Source of the DNA: JBCBRD01 sp039819785
Lineage (GTDB): Bacteria > Pseudomonadota > Alphaproteobacteria > Rhizobiales > Hyphomicrobiaceae
NCBI GenBank assembly: GCA_039819785.1
Contig: JBCBRH010000057.1
Location: 1 to 15,705 of the forward strand
Direction of reading: 5' to 3'
Length of the DNA stretch: 15,705 nt
The position numbers were made by a program, and so were the translations under genes. Of the stretch, positions 7,499 to 14,074 are shown in pieces. Position 1 is the first letter of the stretch. The number at the start of each line of letters is the position of its first letter. A model generated the notes under the pieces. The model ran no database searches and was not told where the DNA came from. It saw nothing but the letters and a program-made list of their open reading frames with translations.

Positions 7499-7527
7499 AA
7501 TATATGGGCTTCGTGCTCCTATGTCAA
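7499..7527 (-). promoter_or_regulatory. Transposase promoter inside the right end of the element
   Basis: On the minus strand TTGACA (7527-7522) is followed after exactly 17 bases by TATATT (7504-7499). This is near consensus for sigma-70. The -35 box lies within the terminal inverted repeat, and transcription would start about 20 bases before the transposase ATG. The same TTGACA occurs in the left repeat, but without a -10 box at the right distance. Confidence 0.7.
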
Positions 7528-7540
7528 GTATATAGCTCCC
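7516..7540 (-). repeat. Right terminal inverted repeat of IS1595-family element
   Basis: 25 bases complementary to 5681-5705 with one mismatch. It contains the -35 box of the transposase promoter. Confidence 0.95.
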
Positions 7541-7548
7541 GAGCGCAT
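7541..7548 (+). repeat. Target-site duplication, right copy
   Basis: GAGCGCAT, identical to 5673-5680; the interrupted dctM continues directly after it. Confidence 0.95.
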
Positions 7549-7651
7549 CGTGGTTGCGATATGGCCGTATATCGCCGTGTTGATCTTCGATTTGATGCTG
7601 ATCACCTATTTCCCTCAGATCTCAACGATCCTGGTGGACCTCTTCAAATAG
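7549..7651 (+). pseudogene. dctM: Detached C-terminal end of dctM
   Basis: Read in the frame carried over from 5680, this stretch encodes IVVAIWPYIAVLIFDLMLIT and then YFPQISTILVDLFK before a TAG. That is the last transmembrane helix and tail typical of DctM, cut off by the insertion. No start codon or ribosome-binding site suggests separate expression. Confidence 0.92.
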
Positions 7652-7714
7652 CCAACACCGCCCAATTTATCGTGCGCTGAAAAGACCAGATGCGAAAAAA
7701 CAGGACCGCGTCCG

Positions 7715-10033
7715 ATGACATCACACACACTGAAAAGCGAAAACCGGAATTCAATGGAGAATAGCCAGAACACGATTGTTCAAGATGCGGTTCCGCCGTC
7801 CAAACTCGGCTATGCCGAGATCAGCCCCAAAGGCCGTTTTGAGGCTGGCTCATATCAGAGCTTCACCCTGACCTATACGGCCGGTGTGTTCGGCATCGAC
7901 GACTCGGGAAGCCTGCGCGTGTGTTTCCGTTTCGCCTCCGACCAGAGCAACCCTCAGTTCGATGATCCAAAGGGCGCCAACTATTGCACGGTCGAGGCTT
8001 CAAACGGTGCCGTCCTGCAGGTGCGTTGGGACCCAAAAGGAAATTTGCGCCCATGGGATCGCACGCTTTGGATCAAGGTCGTCAAAGGTTATATGAAGGA
8101 GGGCGACCAGATCGTCATCAGGTTCGGCGTGACCGACTTTGGCGGACCTGGCATGAGACTGCAGACGTTTTGCGAAGACACATTTGAATTCCGCGTTCTT
8201 GCTGACCCAATCGCGACATTCAACTTCCAACTGCTTCCCAATCAACCGACCATTTCGATTGTCCCAGGACCGCCCCAGCGCCTTGTTGCCGTCATCCCGA
8301 CCAAGCGCCGTCCAAGAGAAGCCTTCAGCTTGAAGATCAAGGGCGAAGACAAGTGGGGCAATCCGTCTGACCGCTGCGCGGGCACCTACTCGCTCAAAGC
8401 GAACGGCGATATCCACGGTCTGCCCACCTCCATCACACTGGTCCAGGGACAATTCAAAACCGAGGTGGAAGGGCTCACCGTTCCGGCACAGGGTGAGGCA
8501 TGGATTGAAATCCACGATGAGGATGGAACGTGCGTTGCTGAAACCAACCCGATCCGTTGCGAAGATGGCGAGCTTGTTCACTTTTGGGGCGATTTGCACG
8601 GCCAGTCGGAGGAGACGATTGGTACAGGCAGCGCGGCGGAGTATTTCGCCTTTGCCAGAGATCGCGCCTTCGTGGATGCCTGCGGCCACCAGGGCAACGA
8701 TTTTCAAATCACCGACAGCTTTTGGAAAAACCTCAATGTCATCACCGAAGCCTTCAATGTGGCTGGCAACTTTGTCACGCTTCCAGGCTATGAGTGGTCT
8801 GGAAACACATCACTCGGCGGCGACCGTAACGTCTATTTTCCCACCGAAAACAGAATTATCCGGCGCTCATCTCATGCGCTGATTGACGATACCACGACGG
8901 CACATACGGATTGCACAACGGCTAGCGAATTGTTTGAAGCCTTTGCTCGCGAAAAGGAATTCGACGTGGTGTGCTTTGCCCACTGCGGGGGACGGTATGC
9001 CGACATTGAGCTGGCGCACGATGGCCGGTTTGAACGCTCGGTTGAAGTCCACTCGTCGTGGGGCACGTTTGAATGGTTGGTGCAGGATGCCTTTCGCTTA
9101 GGCTACCGCGTCGGCATCGTTGCCAATTCAGACGGGCACAAAGGACGACCTGGTGCAAGCTATCCAGGGGCTGGCAAGTTCGGGGCCATTGGCGGATTGA
9201 CGTGCTATTTGATGCCGGAGTTATCGCGAGATGCGTTGCTCGATTGTCTGCGCAAACGCCGTCACTATGGAACGACCGGTGGTCCTGGCGGGCGCATCGT
9301 CATCGACCTCAAGGCCAAATTTGAGAGTGAGGCAACTCTCTACCACGACGATCCCAAGCTGGTCCGCGCAGCTGGCACGCCAGGCACAACGTGTGAGATG
9401 GGCGACATCGTCCATCTTCCAGAGGGCGGCTTGAAGCTGAACGCATCGATATCGGCAAACGCACCGATCGAGCGTGTCGACATTTTTAACGGTCTCGACT
9501 GCGTCTCTACCCTACGCCCCTATCAGCCTGCGGACCTTGGCCGGCGAATCCGCGTCGTGTGGGAGGGTGCTGAATACCGCGGACGTTTCCGAACCGTCAC
9601 TTGGGACGGGTCCGCTCGGGCCACTGACAACGCCTTCGAACGCGTACAGCCGATCAACTTTTTCAATCCTGACAAAACGTTTGTTCCGGGTGCGACGGAC
9701 GTCCGCTGGGAAGCTCTGACGACAGGCAACTTCGGTGGTTTTGACGCTTGGCTGGGTGATGCCCAATCCGGGACACTCACTGTCACTACGCCGCTTGTAT
9801 CTTTCGAACTTCCGGTTTCAGAGATTGGCATTGAAGACCGGGTGTACGATGCATCCGGCATCCTGCCTCGGTTCATCAAGGTCTTCCGGCTCCCGGACGC
9901 CAATCCGGGTCGGACGTTCCAATTCGAAGCTGCAGTCGCTTTGAAGGAAGATGGCGACAACCCCATATTTATTCGGGTCACCCTTGAAGACGGGACGCGC
10001 GCCTGGACCAGCCCGATGTATGTTTACCGGTGA
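7715..10033 (+). CDS. DUF3604 / PHP-like metal-dependent protein, 772 aa
   Basis: Large protein of the DUF3604 group. Residues about 30-280 are beta-rich and immunoglobulin-like. Residues about 285-530 look like a PHP-type phosphoesterase or hydrolase domain with likely metal ligands in order: FWGDLHGQSEE (D293, H295), GHQGNDF (H325, D329), PGYEWSG (E360), CFAHCGGRYAD (H423), SVEVHSSWG (E444, H446) and ANSDGHKGRPG (D473, H475). The C-terminal 240 residues form another beta-rich part. There is no signal peptide, so it should act in the cytoplasm. The substrate is unknown to me. It follows dctM by 63 bases on the same strand, so it probably processes what the TRAP system imports. The insertion in dctM may reduce its expression by polarity. 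The start at 7715 has AGGA upstream; an inner ATG at codon 14 is possible. Confidence 0.85.
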   Translation: MTSHTLKSENRNSMENSQNTIVQDAVPPSKLGYAEISPKGRFEAGSYQSFTLTYTAGVFGIDDSGSLRVCFRFASDQSNPQFDDPKGANYCTVEASNGAVLQVRWDPKGNLRPWDRTLWIKVVKGYMKEGDQIVIRFGVTDFGGPGMRLQTFCEDTFEFRVLADPIATFNFQLLPNQPTISIVPGPPQRLVAVIPTKRRPREAFSLKIKGEDKWGNPSDRCAGTYSLKANGDIHGLPTSITLVQGQFKTEVEGLTVPAQGEAWIEIHDEDGTCVAETNPIRCEDGELVHFWGDLHGQSEETIGTGSAAEYFAFARDRAFVDACGHQGNDFQITDSFWKNLNVITEAFNVAGNFVTLPGYEWSGNTSLGGDRNVYFPTENRIIRRSSHALIDDTTTAHTDCTTASELFEAFAREKEFDVVCFAHCGGRYADIELAHDGRFERSVEVHSSWGTFEWLVQDAFRLGYRVGIVANSDGHKGRPGASYPGAGKFGAIGGLTCYLMPELSRDALLDCLRKRRHYGTTGGPGGRIVIDLKAKFESEATLYHDDPKLVRAAGTPGTTCEMGDIVHLPEGGLKLNASISANAPIERVDIFNGLDCVSTLRPYQPADLGRRIRVVWEGAEYRGRFRTVTWDGSARATDNAFERVQPINFFNPDKTFVPGATDVRWEALTTGNFGGFDAWLGDAQSGTLTVTTPLVSFELPVSEIGIEDRVYDASGILPRFIKVFRLPDANPGRTFQFEAAVALKEDGDNPIFIRVTLEDGTRAWTSPMYVYR

Positions 10034-10065
10034 ACTGGATCTGAGATCCTGCCGAGGTCATCTGA

Positions 10066-10448
10066 TGTCACCACAACGTCAGTGATTCCCGGAGCACCGA
10101 ATGGACGTCCACCAGAATGCACGCCTCACCCCGCGCGGTCGAGAGATTATGGTTCGCGCAGTGGTCCAGCTTGGCCTTTCCAAAGCCGAAGCCGCCCGCT
10201 GGTTCCACACCTCTTCCAAGACCGTAGCAAAGTGGATGGCCAGCACGGCGGCGAAGGCCTGCGCGACCGATCCTCACGCCCCCACTCATCGCCAAACCAA
10301 ACGCCGCTTGCCACCTGCAATGCCGTTGAAGACTTGCGCCGCCAGCGCCACACCCAGGCCGCGCTATGAGCGGGCAACACCTGGCGAGATCATCCACATC
10401 GTACTGGGAGCGCGTCTCCGACACGACATCAAAAAGCTTGGGCGCTTC
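10066..10448 (+). pseudogene. IS481-family transposase remnant, frameshifted and deleted
   Basis: From the ATG at 10101 the frame reads MDVHQNARLTPRGREIMVRA and SKTVAKWM, the N-terminal helix-turn-helix of IS481-family transposases. At about 10235-10240 the frame shifts: the family sequence continues in the neighbouring frame as QHGGEGLRDRSSRPHSSPNQ and LRRQRHTQA. About 30-40 codons are then missing, and RYERATPGEIIHI resumes. A 24-base insertion separates it from DIKKLGRF, where the homology ends at 10448. The catalytic core is gone, so it is inactive. TGTCACCACAACG at 10066 could be the outer end of the element, which is uncertain. The right edge overlaps the last codons of the DadA-like gene. 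Confidence 0.85.
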
Positions 10449-11679
10449 CTGCACCGTGCGCGACCTTTTCGGCGACGAGTTCGGCGGTGGCGGCGGACAG
10501 GGTCCAGCCGAGATGGCCGTGACCGGTGTTGTAGAAAACGCCTGGGCGTTTTCCCGGGCCGACTTTTGGCATCATGTTCGGCATCATAGGGCGGAGGCCG
10601 GCCCATGGGATGACATGCTCGGTGGAGACGCCTGGAAAGAACTTCTCGCACCACCGAATGATTGGCTTTGTGCGATCGTCGCGGATGTCGAGGTTGTAGC
10701 CATTGAATTCGGCGGTGCCTGCGATGCGCAGCCGGTGTTTACCGAGACGGCTGAGAACAAGTTTGGCTTCATCGTCGAGCAGGCTTACCCAGGGTGCTGC
10801 GTCCTGGCTCTTCTCGTCGTCCAGATTGATCGTGATGGAGTAGCCTTTGACTGGATAGACGTTGATGCGGTCTCCAGCCATTTTGCCGAGTTGACGGCTG
10901 CCGACACCCGCGCAGATGATGATCGAGTCGAATGTTTCGGTAAATTCGTCGTCGTCCGAGTCTTTCCACGAGACTTCAATTGCATCGCCTTGATGGTCGA
11001 TGTCGGTTACGTCGCAGCGATAGTGGAATGCTGCGCCTCGGCGTTCGCAAGCCTCGGATAGGCCTTGTGTGTAGCGGTGAATGTCGCCGGTGAAGTCGCT
11101 CTTAGTGTAGCACGCGCCGCAGATTTCGCTTTGGATCGAGGGTTCAATTTGGCGCGCTTCATCGGCACTGACCACTTCGCGTTCCAGTCCGCCTTTTGCG
11201 AGGAGTTTGTTGACCTCGATGGCGTGATCGAATTCGTGGCTGTCGGAATACACGTGAAGGATGCCACGGTCTTCGCAGTCGAATTCAAAACCTTCCTTGG
11301 CCGCGTTGGCTTTGAGATGATTACGCGCGGTTATTGCGAGGCGTACGGTTTCGACCGTGTTTTGTTCGTAGCGCGGAATAGAGGCGATAAATTCGGCCAT
11401 CCAGGAGTATTTATGAAAGCTCGGTGTTGGGTTCATCAGTAGCGGTGCGTCAGGGGCGAACATCCACTTCAACCCTTTGGCCACAGTTGACCAGCGGTTC
11501 CAGACTTCGGCATTCGAAGCCGATAGCTGACCGCCGTTGGCAAAGCTCGTTTCCATCGCGGCGTATCGATTGCGATCGAAGACGGTGACGCGGTATCCAC
11601 GTTCGATCAGCGCATAGGCTGTGGTGATACCGGTGATGCCTGCGCCGATGATTGCGATTGATTTTTCCGATTGAGACAT
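10429..11679 (-). CDS. DadA-like FAD-dependent D-amino-acid dehydrogenase
   Basis: Protein of 416 aa that by family oxidatively deaminates an amino acid to a 2-oxo acid and ammonia, passing electrons to the respiratory chain. The FAD-binding Rossmann motif GAGITG is at residues 12-17, followed by ETSFANGGQLSASNAEVWNR, typical of DadA. The C-terminal FAD region has WAGLRPMMPNMMPKVG and NTGHGHLGWTLSAATAELVA. The ATG at 11679 has GGAG five bases upstream; a longer frame to 11766 would run into the riboswitch. The last residues (GSAQAF) and the stop come from DNA of the IS481 remnant, so the tail was altered. A tandem glycine riboswitch upstream suggests that the substrate is glycine or a related amino acid, as for a glycine oxidase or dehydrogenase (inference). 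Confidence 0.9.
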   Translation of the reverse strand: MSQSEKSIAIIGAGITGITTAYALIERGYRVTVFDRNRYAAMETSFANGGQLSASNAEVWNRWSTVAKGLKWMFAPDAPLLMNPTPSFHKYSWMAEFIASIPRYEQNTVETVRLAITARNHLKANAAKEGFEFDCEDRGILHVYSDSHEFDHAIEVNKLLAKGGLEREVVSADEARQIEPSIQSEICGACYTKSDFTGDIHRYTQGLSEACERRGAAFHYRCDVTDIDHQGDAIEVSWKDSDDDEFTETFDSIIICAGVGSRQLGKMAGDRINVYPVKGYSITINLDDEKSQDAAPWVSLLDDEAKLVLSRLGKHRLRIAGTAEFNGYNLDIRDDRTKPIIRWCEKFFPGVSTEHVIPWAGLRPMMPNMMPKVGPGKRPGVFYNTGHGHLGWTLSAATAELVAEKVAHGAGSAQAF

Positions 11680-11685
11680 GTGGAC

Positions 11686-11724
11686 TCCGCAGGTGTTGGT
11701 CTTGCACCCGCCCAATGCGGATGC
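11686..11724 (-). promoter_or_regulatory. Possible riboswitch expression platform (alternative hairpins over the ribosome-binding site)
   Basis: On the minus strand GCATCCGC (11724-11717) can pair with GCGGGTGC (11711-11704) around a 5-base loop, which leaves the ribosome-binding site free. The same region, TCCGCA (11721-11716), can instead pair with TGCGGA (11691-11686), which contains most of the site used by the dehydrogenase start. The two pairings exclude each other. This fits translational control by the glycine aptamers just upstream. It is read by eye; no folding energies were calculated. Confidence 0.45.
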
Positions 11725-11733
11725 TCCAACCCC

Positions 11734-11914
11734 CTCTGTCGCGGGAACCTGAGCGTTTGACGGCAAGTGCTGCCGGTTTCGCCTTCGGTGGGTGAAGGCA
11801 TGAGCCGCTCACCACTCTCCAGAGTACCAACCGATTGTGCAGTACGTTTGCCTGAGAGTTTCCGGGGCGGTTGCTCCTTCGGCGCCGGGATCAAACCCGA
11901 TCTCTCCTGCACAT
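11734..11914 (-). promoter_or_regulatory. Tandem glycine riboswitch
   Basis: Two aptamers follow each other on the minus strand. Aptamer 1 (11914-11837) is closed by GTGCAG/CTGCAC and has the conserved GGAGAGA, GCCGAAGGAGCAA and GGAAACTCTCAGGCAAA segments. Aptamer 2 (11824-11734) is closed by CTCTG/CAGAG and has CTGGAGAG, CACCGAAGGCGAAAC and a degenerate CTCAGGT. The short linker is typical of the cooperative two-aptamer class. The RNA senses glycine, and by family usually switches on glycine breakdown genes when glycine is plentiful. It ends 54 bases before the DadA-like start, the only gene it can serve here. Confidence 0.93.
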
Positions 11915-12061
11915 CGTGTCAATGGCGATTCAGACGGTAATATTAGAAATGGCCGATATCAATTGCGCCATCCGACGGATCGCGCATGTGTGACGCGGCT
12001 GTTATCCGGGCAGAATGCTCATGCGGAGTGCAATGCTGATGTATAATGCGGTTCGGCCGGT

Positions 12062-12649
12062 TTAGAGCGGAAGTCGTGCGACCTGCGTATTGAAGTAGCG
12101 AACAGCGGCCTCGACCATGGCGTCAGAGGCTCTGCCATGCCATGCCGCGGACTTCAGCTGTCTGGCGTCAGACTTGTTTGTCACGTACGCCAGCTCGACT
12201 AGAACTGATGGGAAGTGGGCGGTTTTCAATACACGGAAGGCTGCTTCTTTGTGCGGGTTCTTGCGCAGGTTTGTTGCCCCGCCCATGAACTTGACCAGGG
12301 AGCGGGAGACGACGTCGGTGCGGATGTTTGTGCGCTTGAACTCGCGGTCGAACAGATCGCCGACGATGGCTTTGACGGCACGCTTGTCGGACTTCGAGTT
12401 GTCCTTGAAGCGGCTGTCGCTGAAGTCGGATGAGGCTTTGCGCTTGGCTTTGCGCATCCGACGCTTCGCCACTTTCTGGCGGAGCGAGCAGACCGTTGCG
12501 CCACTCGTGTTTGACTTGGTGTAGTCGGCATGTACGGCAATGAACAGTTCTGCACCCATGCGTTTGGAAAATGCGCGGCGGCCGTTGAGTGAAATGAACT
12601 TGTCTGTGTCGCGGTGGTATCGGGGATACTTGGGGGCGACTTGACAGCC
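12062..12649 (-). pseudogene. N-acetylmuramoyl-L-alanine amidase, 5'-truncated
   Basis: The frame encodes the C-terminal half of an Amidase_3 (AmiC-like) zinc amidase that cleaves the peptide from murein. Recognisable parts are RDTDKFISLNGRRAFSKRMG, AELFIAVHAD with the zinc-binding His, NLRKNPHKEAAFRVLK, and PSVLVELAYVTNKSDARQL with the catalytic Glu. The middle (KVAKRRMRKAKRKASSD) is unusually basic. Homology runs upstream of the first ATG (12559) without a break until an in-frame TGA at 12652-12650, with no start codon in between. The N-terminal part, including the first zinc ligands, is therefore missing. It lies next to a tRNA attachment site, so it may be debris from an earlier integration. 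A short product from 12559 is possible but should be inactive. Confidence 0.8.
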
Positions 12650-12689
12650 TCACTGCAATTCCCGCAAGTTATTCTTTTGCTTTGAAAAA

Positions 12690-12734
12690 TGGTCGGAGCG
12701 AGAGGATTTGAACCTCCGACCCCTTGTCCCCCAG
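12690..12734 (-). other. Attachment site: 3' fragment of tRNA-Pro(GGG)
   Basis: Read on the minus strand this 45-base stretch is a tRNA from the anticodon loop to the CCA end: CTGGGGG loop (anticodon GGG), ACAAG stem half, the T arm GGAGG-TTCAAAT-CCTCT, acceptor half CGCTCCG and ACCA. The 5' half (acceptor CGGAGCG, D arm, other anticodon stem half) is absent; unrelated DNA begins at 12735. This is the displaced 3' end left when an element integrates into a tRNA gene. The full tRNA-Pro should be rebuilt at the other end of the element, to the right of the window. Confidence 0.9.
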
Positions 12735-12785
12735 GAAATGGGCCAACCTGCAAAACCCCAGAGAATCCGGTGTCAATATGCCGTC

Positions 12786-13910
12786 TCATGCCGCCGCAGT
12801 TGGTTTCTTTCCATCTGTTTCATGGGCGAAACGTGGGCGGCGGCCATCAGCGCTGGCAGCTGCTCCCTGAAAATCAGGGTGGTGGTGGCCGTACACATCC
12901 CAGAGTGTTTTCGGATCCATACTTAAATATCCAGCTGCATCAGCCAGGGGCACGCCGGATTGCATCTGCCACGTGGCTGCGGTGTGTCGGCAAATATGAG
13001 ATCCATCATCGCCGGGCTGACCGGCATCCAAGGCAACCTGTCGCCAGCTGTTCCTCAGCTTCTTAATTGGTCTGCCGTAGTAATGGATGCAGTGCGTGAT
13101 GCCCTTGGCCATATCAGCATCGCGCCAGCGTCTCAGGTGGGGCAGGAGGCGCTTGTGGATGCGTGCAGGGGCTTTGCGCTTATTACTCTCAATTTCCCCC
13201 TGCGGACGCCTGTGCAGTGTCTCTGTCTCCAGATCAAACCATCCACCGGTGGTTGAGGGTATCCAACGCAGCTCACGGGCCGTGCCAGGCCGCGTGCCTG
13301 TGTAAATGCCGATCAGGATCACGCGCGCCACATGGCCGCACCTGGCCCGCTTGCGAGCCGCCTTGATACGGGCAGCTACCTGCTTTCTGGTCAGCCAGTA
13401 GTCCGTTCGTGTTGGCGCTGATTTTGGGAGCGTGATCGCCGGAACACTTGGCAATGGGCCATGCTCACGGTGATAGTAGTTGATGGCAGCCCGAAGCTCT
13501 TTGAGGTTGCTGCGAGCCGTGTGCGTTGAGACGCCCTGGGCTAGCCGCCATTCCACATAGTCGCGACAGGCCACAGCCTTAACCTGGGATAAGGTTTTGT
13601 CGCCCCACCATTCAATGATAGGTGCCAGCATATGCGCGATCCACTCAGTGCTCGACACTGACGGCGCATGCTCAAGCAAATAAATGTTGACGACATCAGC
13701 AACGGGGATCAGCGCGAGATCGTTGCAATTTTTGATCGGTTGCCTTTGCTTGGCAAGGAAGTTTTCGAGCGCTTTTTGAGCGCCTGTAGTGTCTGCCTCG
13801 CTGCAGCCTGTGCTATGTTCACGTCCGGCGTAGAGGATGACCCACTTAGCTTCCCGGCCCCTGCGGGCTTTTCGACAGATAAGCCGTGGTGGCTTTTGTT
13901 TTCTTGGCAT
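12786..13910 (-). CDS. int: Tyrosine-recombinase integrase
   Basis: Protein of 374 aa that integrates and excises the element by recombining its site with the tRNA-Pro gene. The N-terminal part (about 65-150) is a SAM-like core-binding domain; the catalytic domain follows. Catalytic residues are visible: R207 (YTGTRPGTARELRW), H305-x-x-R308 (SHICRHTAATW), W337 in the second His position, and the nucleophile Y340 (LWDVYGHHHPDF). The gene stops 51 bases from the tRNA-Pro fragment, the usual arrangement. Its 5' end overlaps the upstream excisionase-like gene by 202 bases in another frame. The ATG at 13910 has GGGAG eleven bases upstream, and the N-terminus (MPRKQKPPRLICRKARRGRE) resembles rhizobial prophage integrases, so I keep this start. 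Confidence 0.93.
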   Translation of the reverse strand: MPRKQKPPRLICRKARRGREAKWVILYAGREHSTGCSEADTTGAQKALENFLAKQRQPIKNCNDLALIPVADVVNIYLLEHAPSVSSTEWIAHMLAPIIEWWGDKTLSQVKAVACRDYVEWRLAQGVSTHTARSNLKELRAAINYYHREHGPLPSVPAITLPKSAPTRTDYWLTRKQVAARIKAARKRARCGHVARVILIGIYTGTRPGTARELRWIPSTTGGWFDLETETLHRRPQGEIESNKRKAPARIHKRLLPHLRRWRDADMAKGITHCIHYYGRPIKKLRNSWRQVALDAGQPGDDGSHICRHTAATWQMQSGVPLADAAGYLSMDPKTLWDVYGHHHPDFQGAAASADGRRPRFAHETDGKKPTAAA

Positions 13911-14074
13911 CGCTGCAGCATCTCCCGTATGTCAGATTCCGTGACACGAATTTTGCCAGCGATTCGCCGTGGTAGCAGTCGGCCCTTGCGAATTTCTGTG
14001 CGCAAAGACTTTTCGGAGAAATCGTCACCCAGGAACAGCCGGGCCGCATCAGAGAGTGTGTAAAGCTGATCCAT
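13709..14074 (-). CDS. Excisionase-like helix-turn-helix protein, 121 aa
   Basis: The N-terminal 60 residues (MDQLYTLSDAARLFLGDDFS, then LRTEIRKGRLLPRRIAGKIR and VTESDIREML) form a MerR/excisionase-type winged helix domain. Such proteins bend DNA at the attachment site and direct excision. The C-terminal half is low in structure and lies in DNA that also encodes the start of the integrase. The ATG at 14074 shares its A with the stop of the upstream cold-shock gene (TGATG), which points to translational coupling and decides this start over one 23 codons earlier. A regulator of the operon rather than a true excisionase is an alternative. Confidence 0.75.
   Translation of the reverse strand: MDQLYTLSDAARLFLGDDFSEKSLRTEIRKGRLLPRRIAGKIRVTESDIREMLQRCQENKSHHGLSVEKPAGAGKLSGSSSTPDVNIAQAAARQTLQALKKRSKTSLPSKGNRSKIATISR

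Larger units (their letters stand above)
5681..7540. mobile_element. IS1595-family transposon with passenger genes, 1,860 bp
   Basis: Both borders can be set to the base. The ends are 25-bp terminal inverted repeats (5681-5705 and 7516-7540) with one mismatch at position five: GGGA[A/G]CTATATACTTGACA and so on. The element is flanked by an 8-bp direct duplication, GAGCGCAT, at 5673-5680 and 7541-7548, the target-site length known for IS1595. Removing the element and one copy of the duplication restores dctM. It carries a transposase (minus), an MltR-like gene (minus) and two small plus-strand ORFs. Near-perfect ends and an intact transposase suggest recent, possibly still active, movement. 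Confidence 0.96.

Noticed and set aside
10037..10049. GGATC-TGA-GATCC hairpin after the DUF3604 gene as a terminator
   Set aside because: Stem of only five pairs and no T tract; not enough for an intrinsic terminator.
10366..11061. Plus-strand ORF of 231 codons
   Set aside because: Lies antisense to the DadA-like gene, whose family match is certain; a shadow of its codon bias.
11915..12061. Promoter of the riboswitch transcript around TAATAT on the minus strand
   Set aside because: A TAATAT is present near 11940, but no -35 box at a proper distance, so I do not call it.
12690..12770. Complete tRNA-Pro gene
   Set aside because: The 5' acceptor half, D arm and 5' anticodon stem half are absent; only the 3' 45 bases are present.
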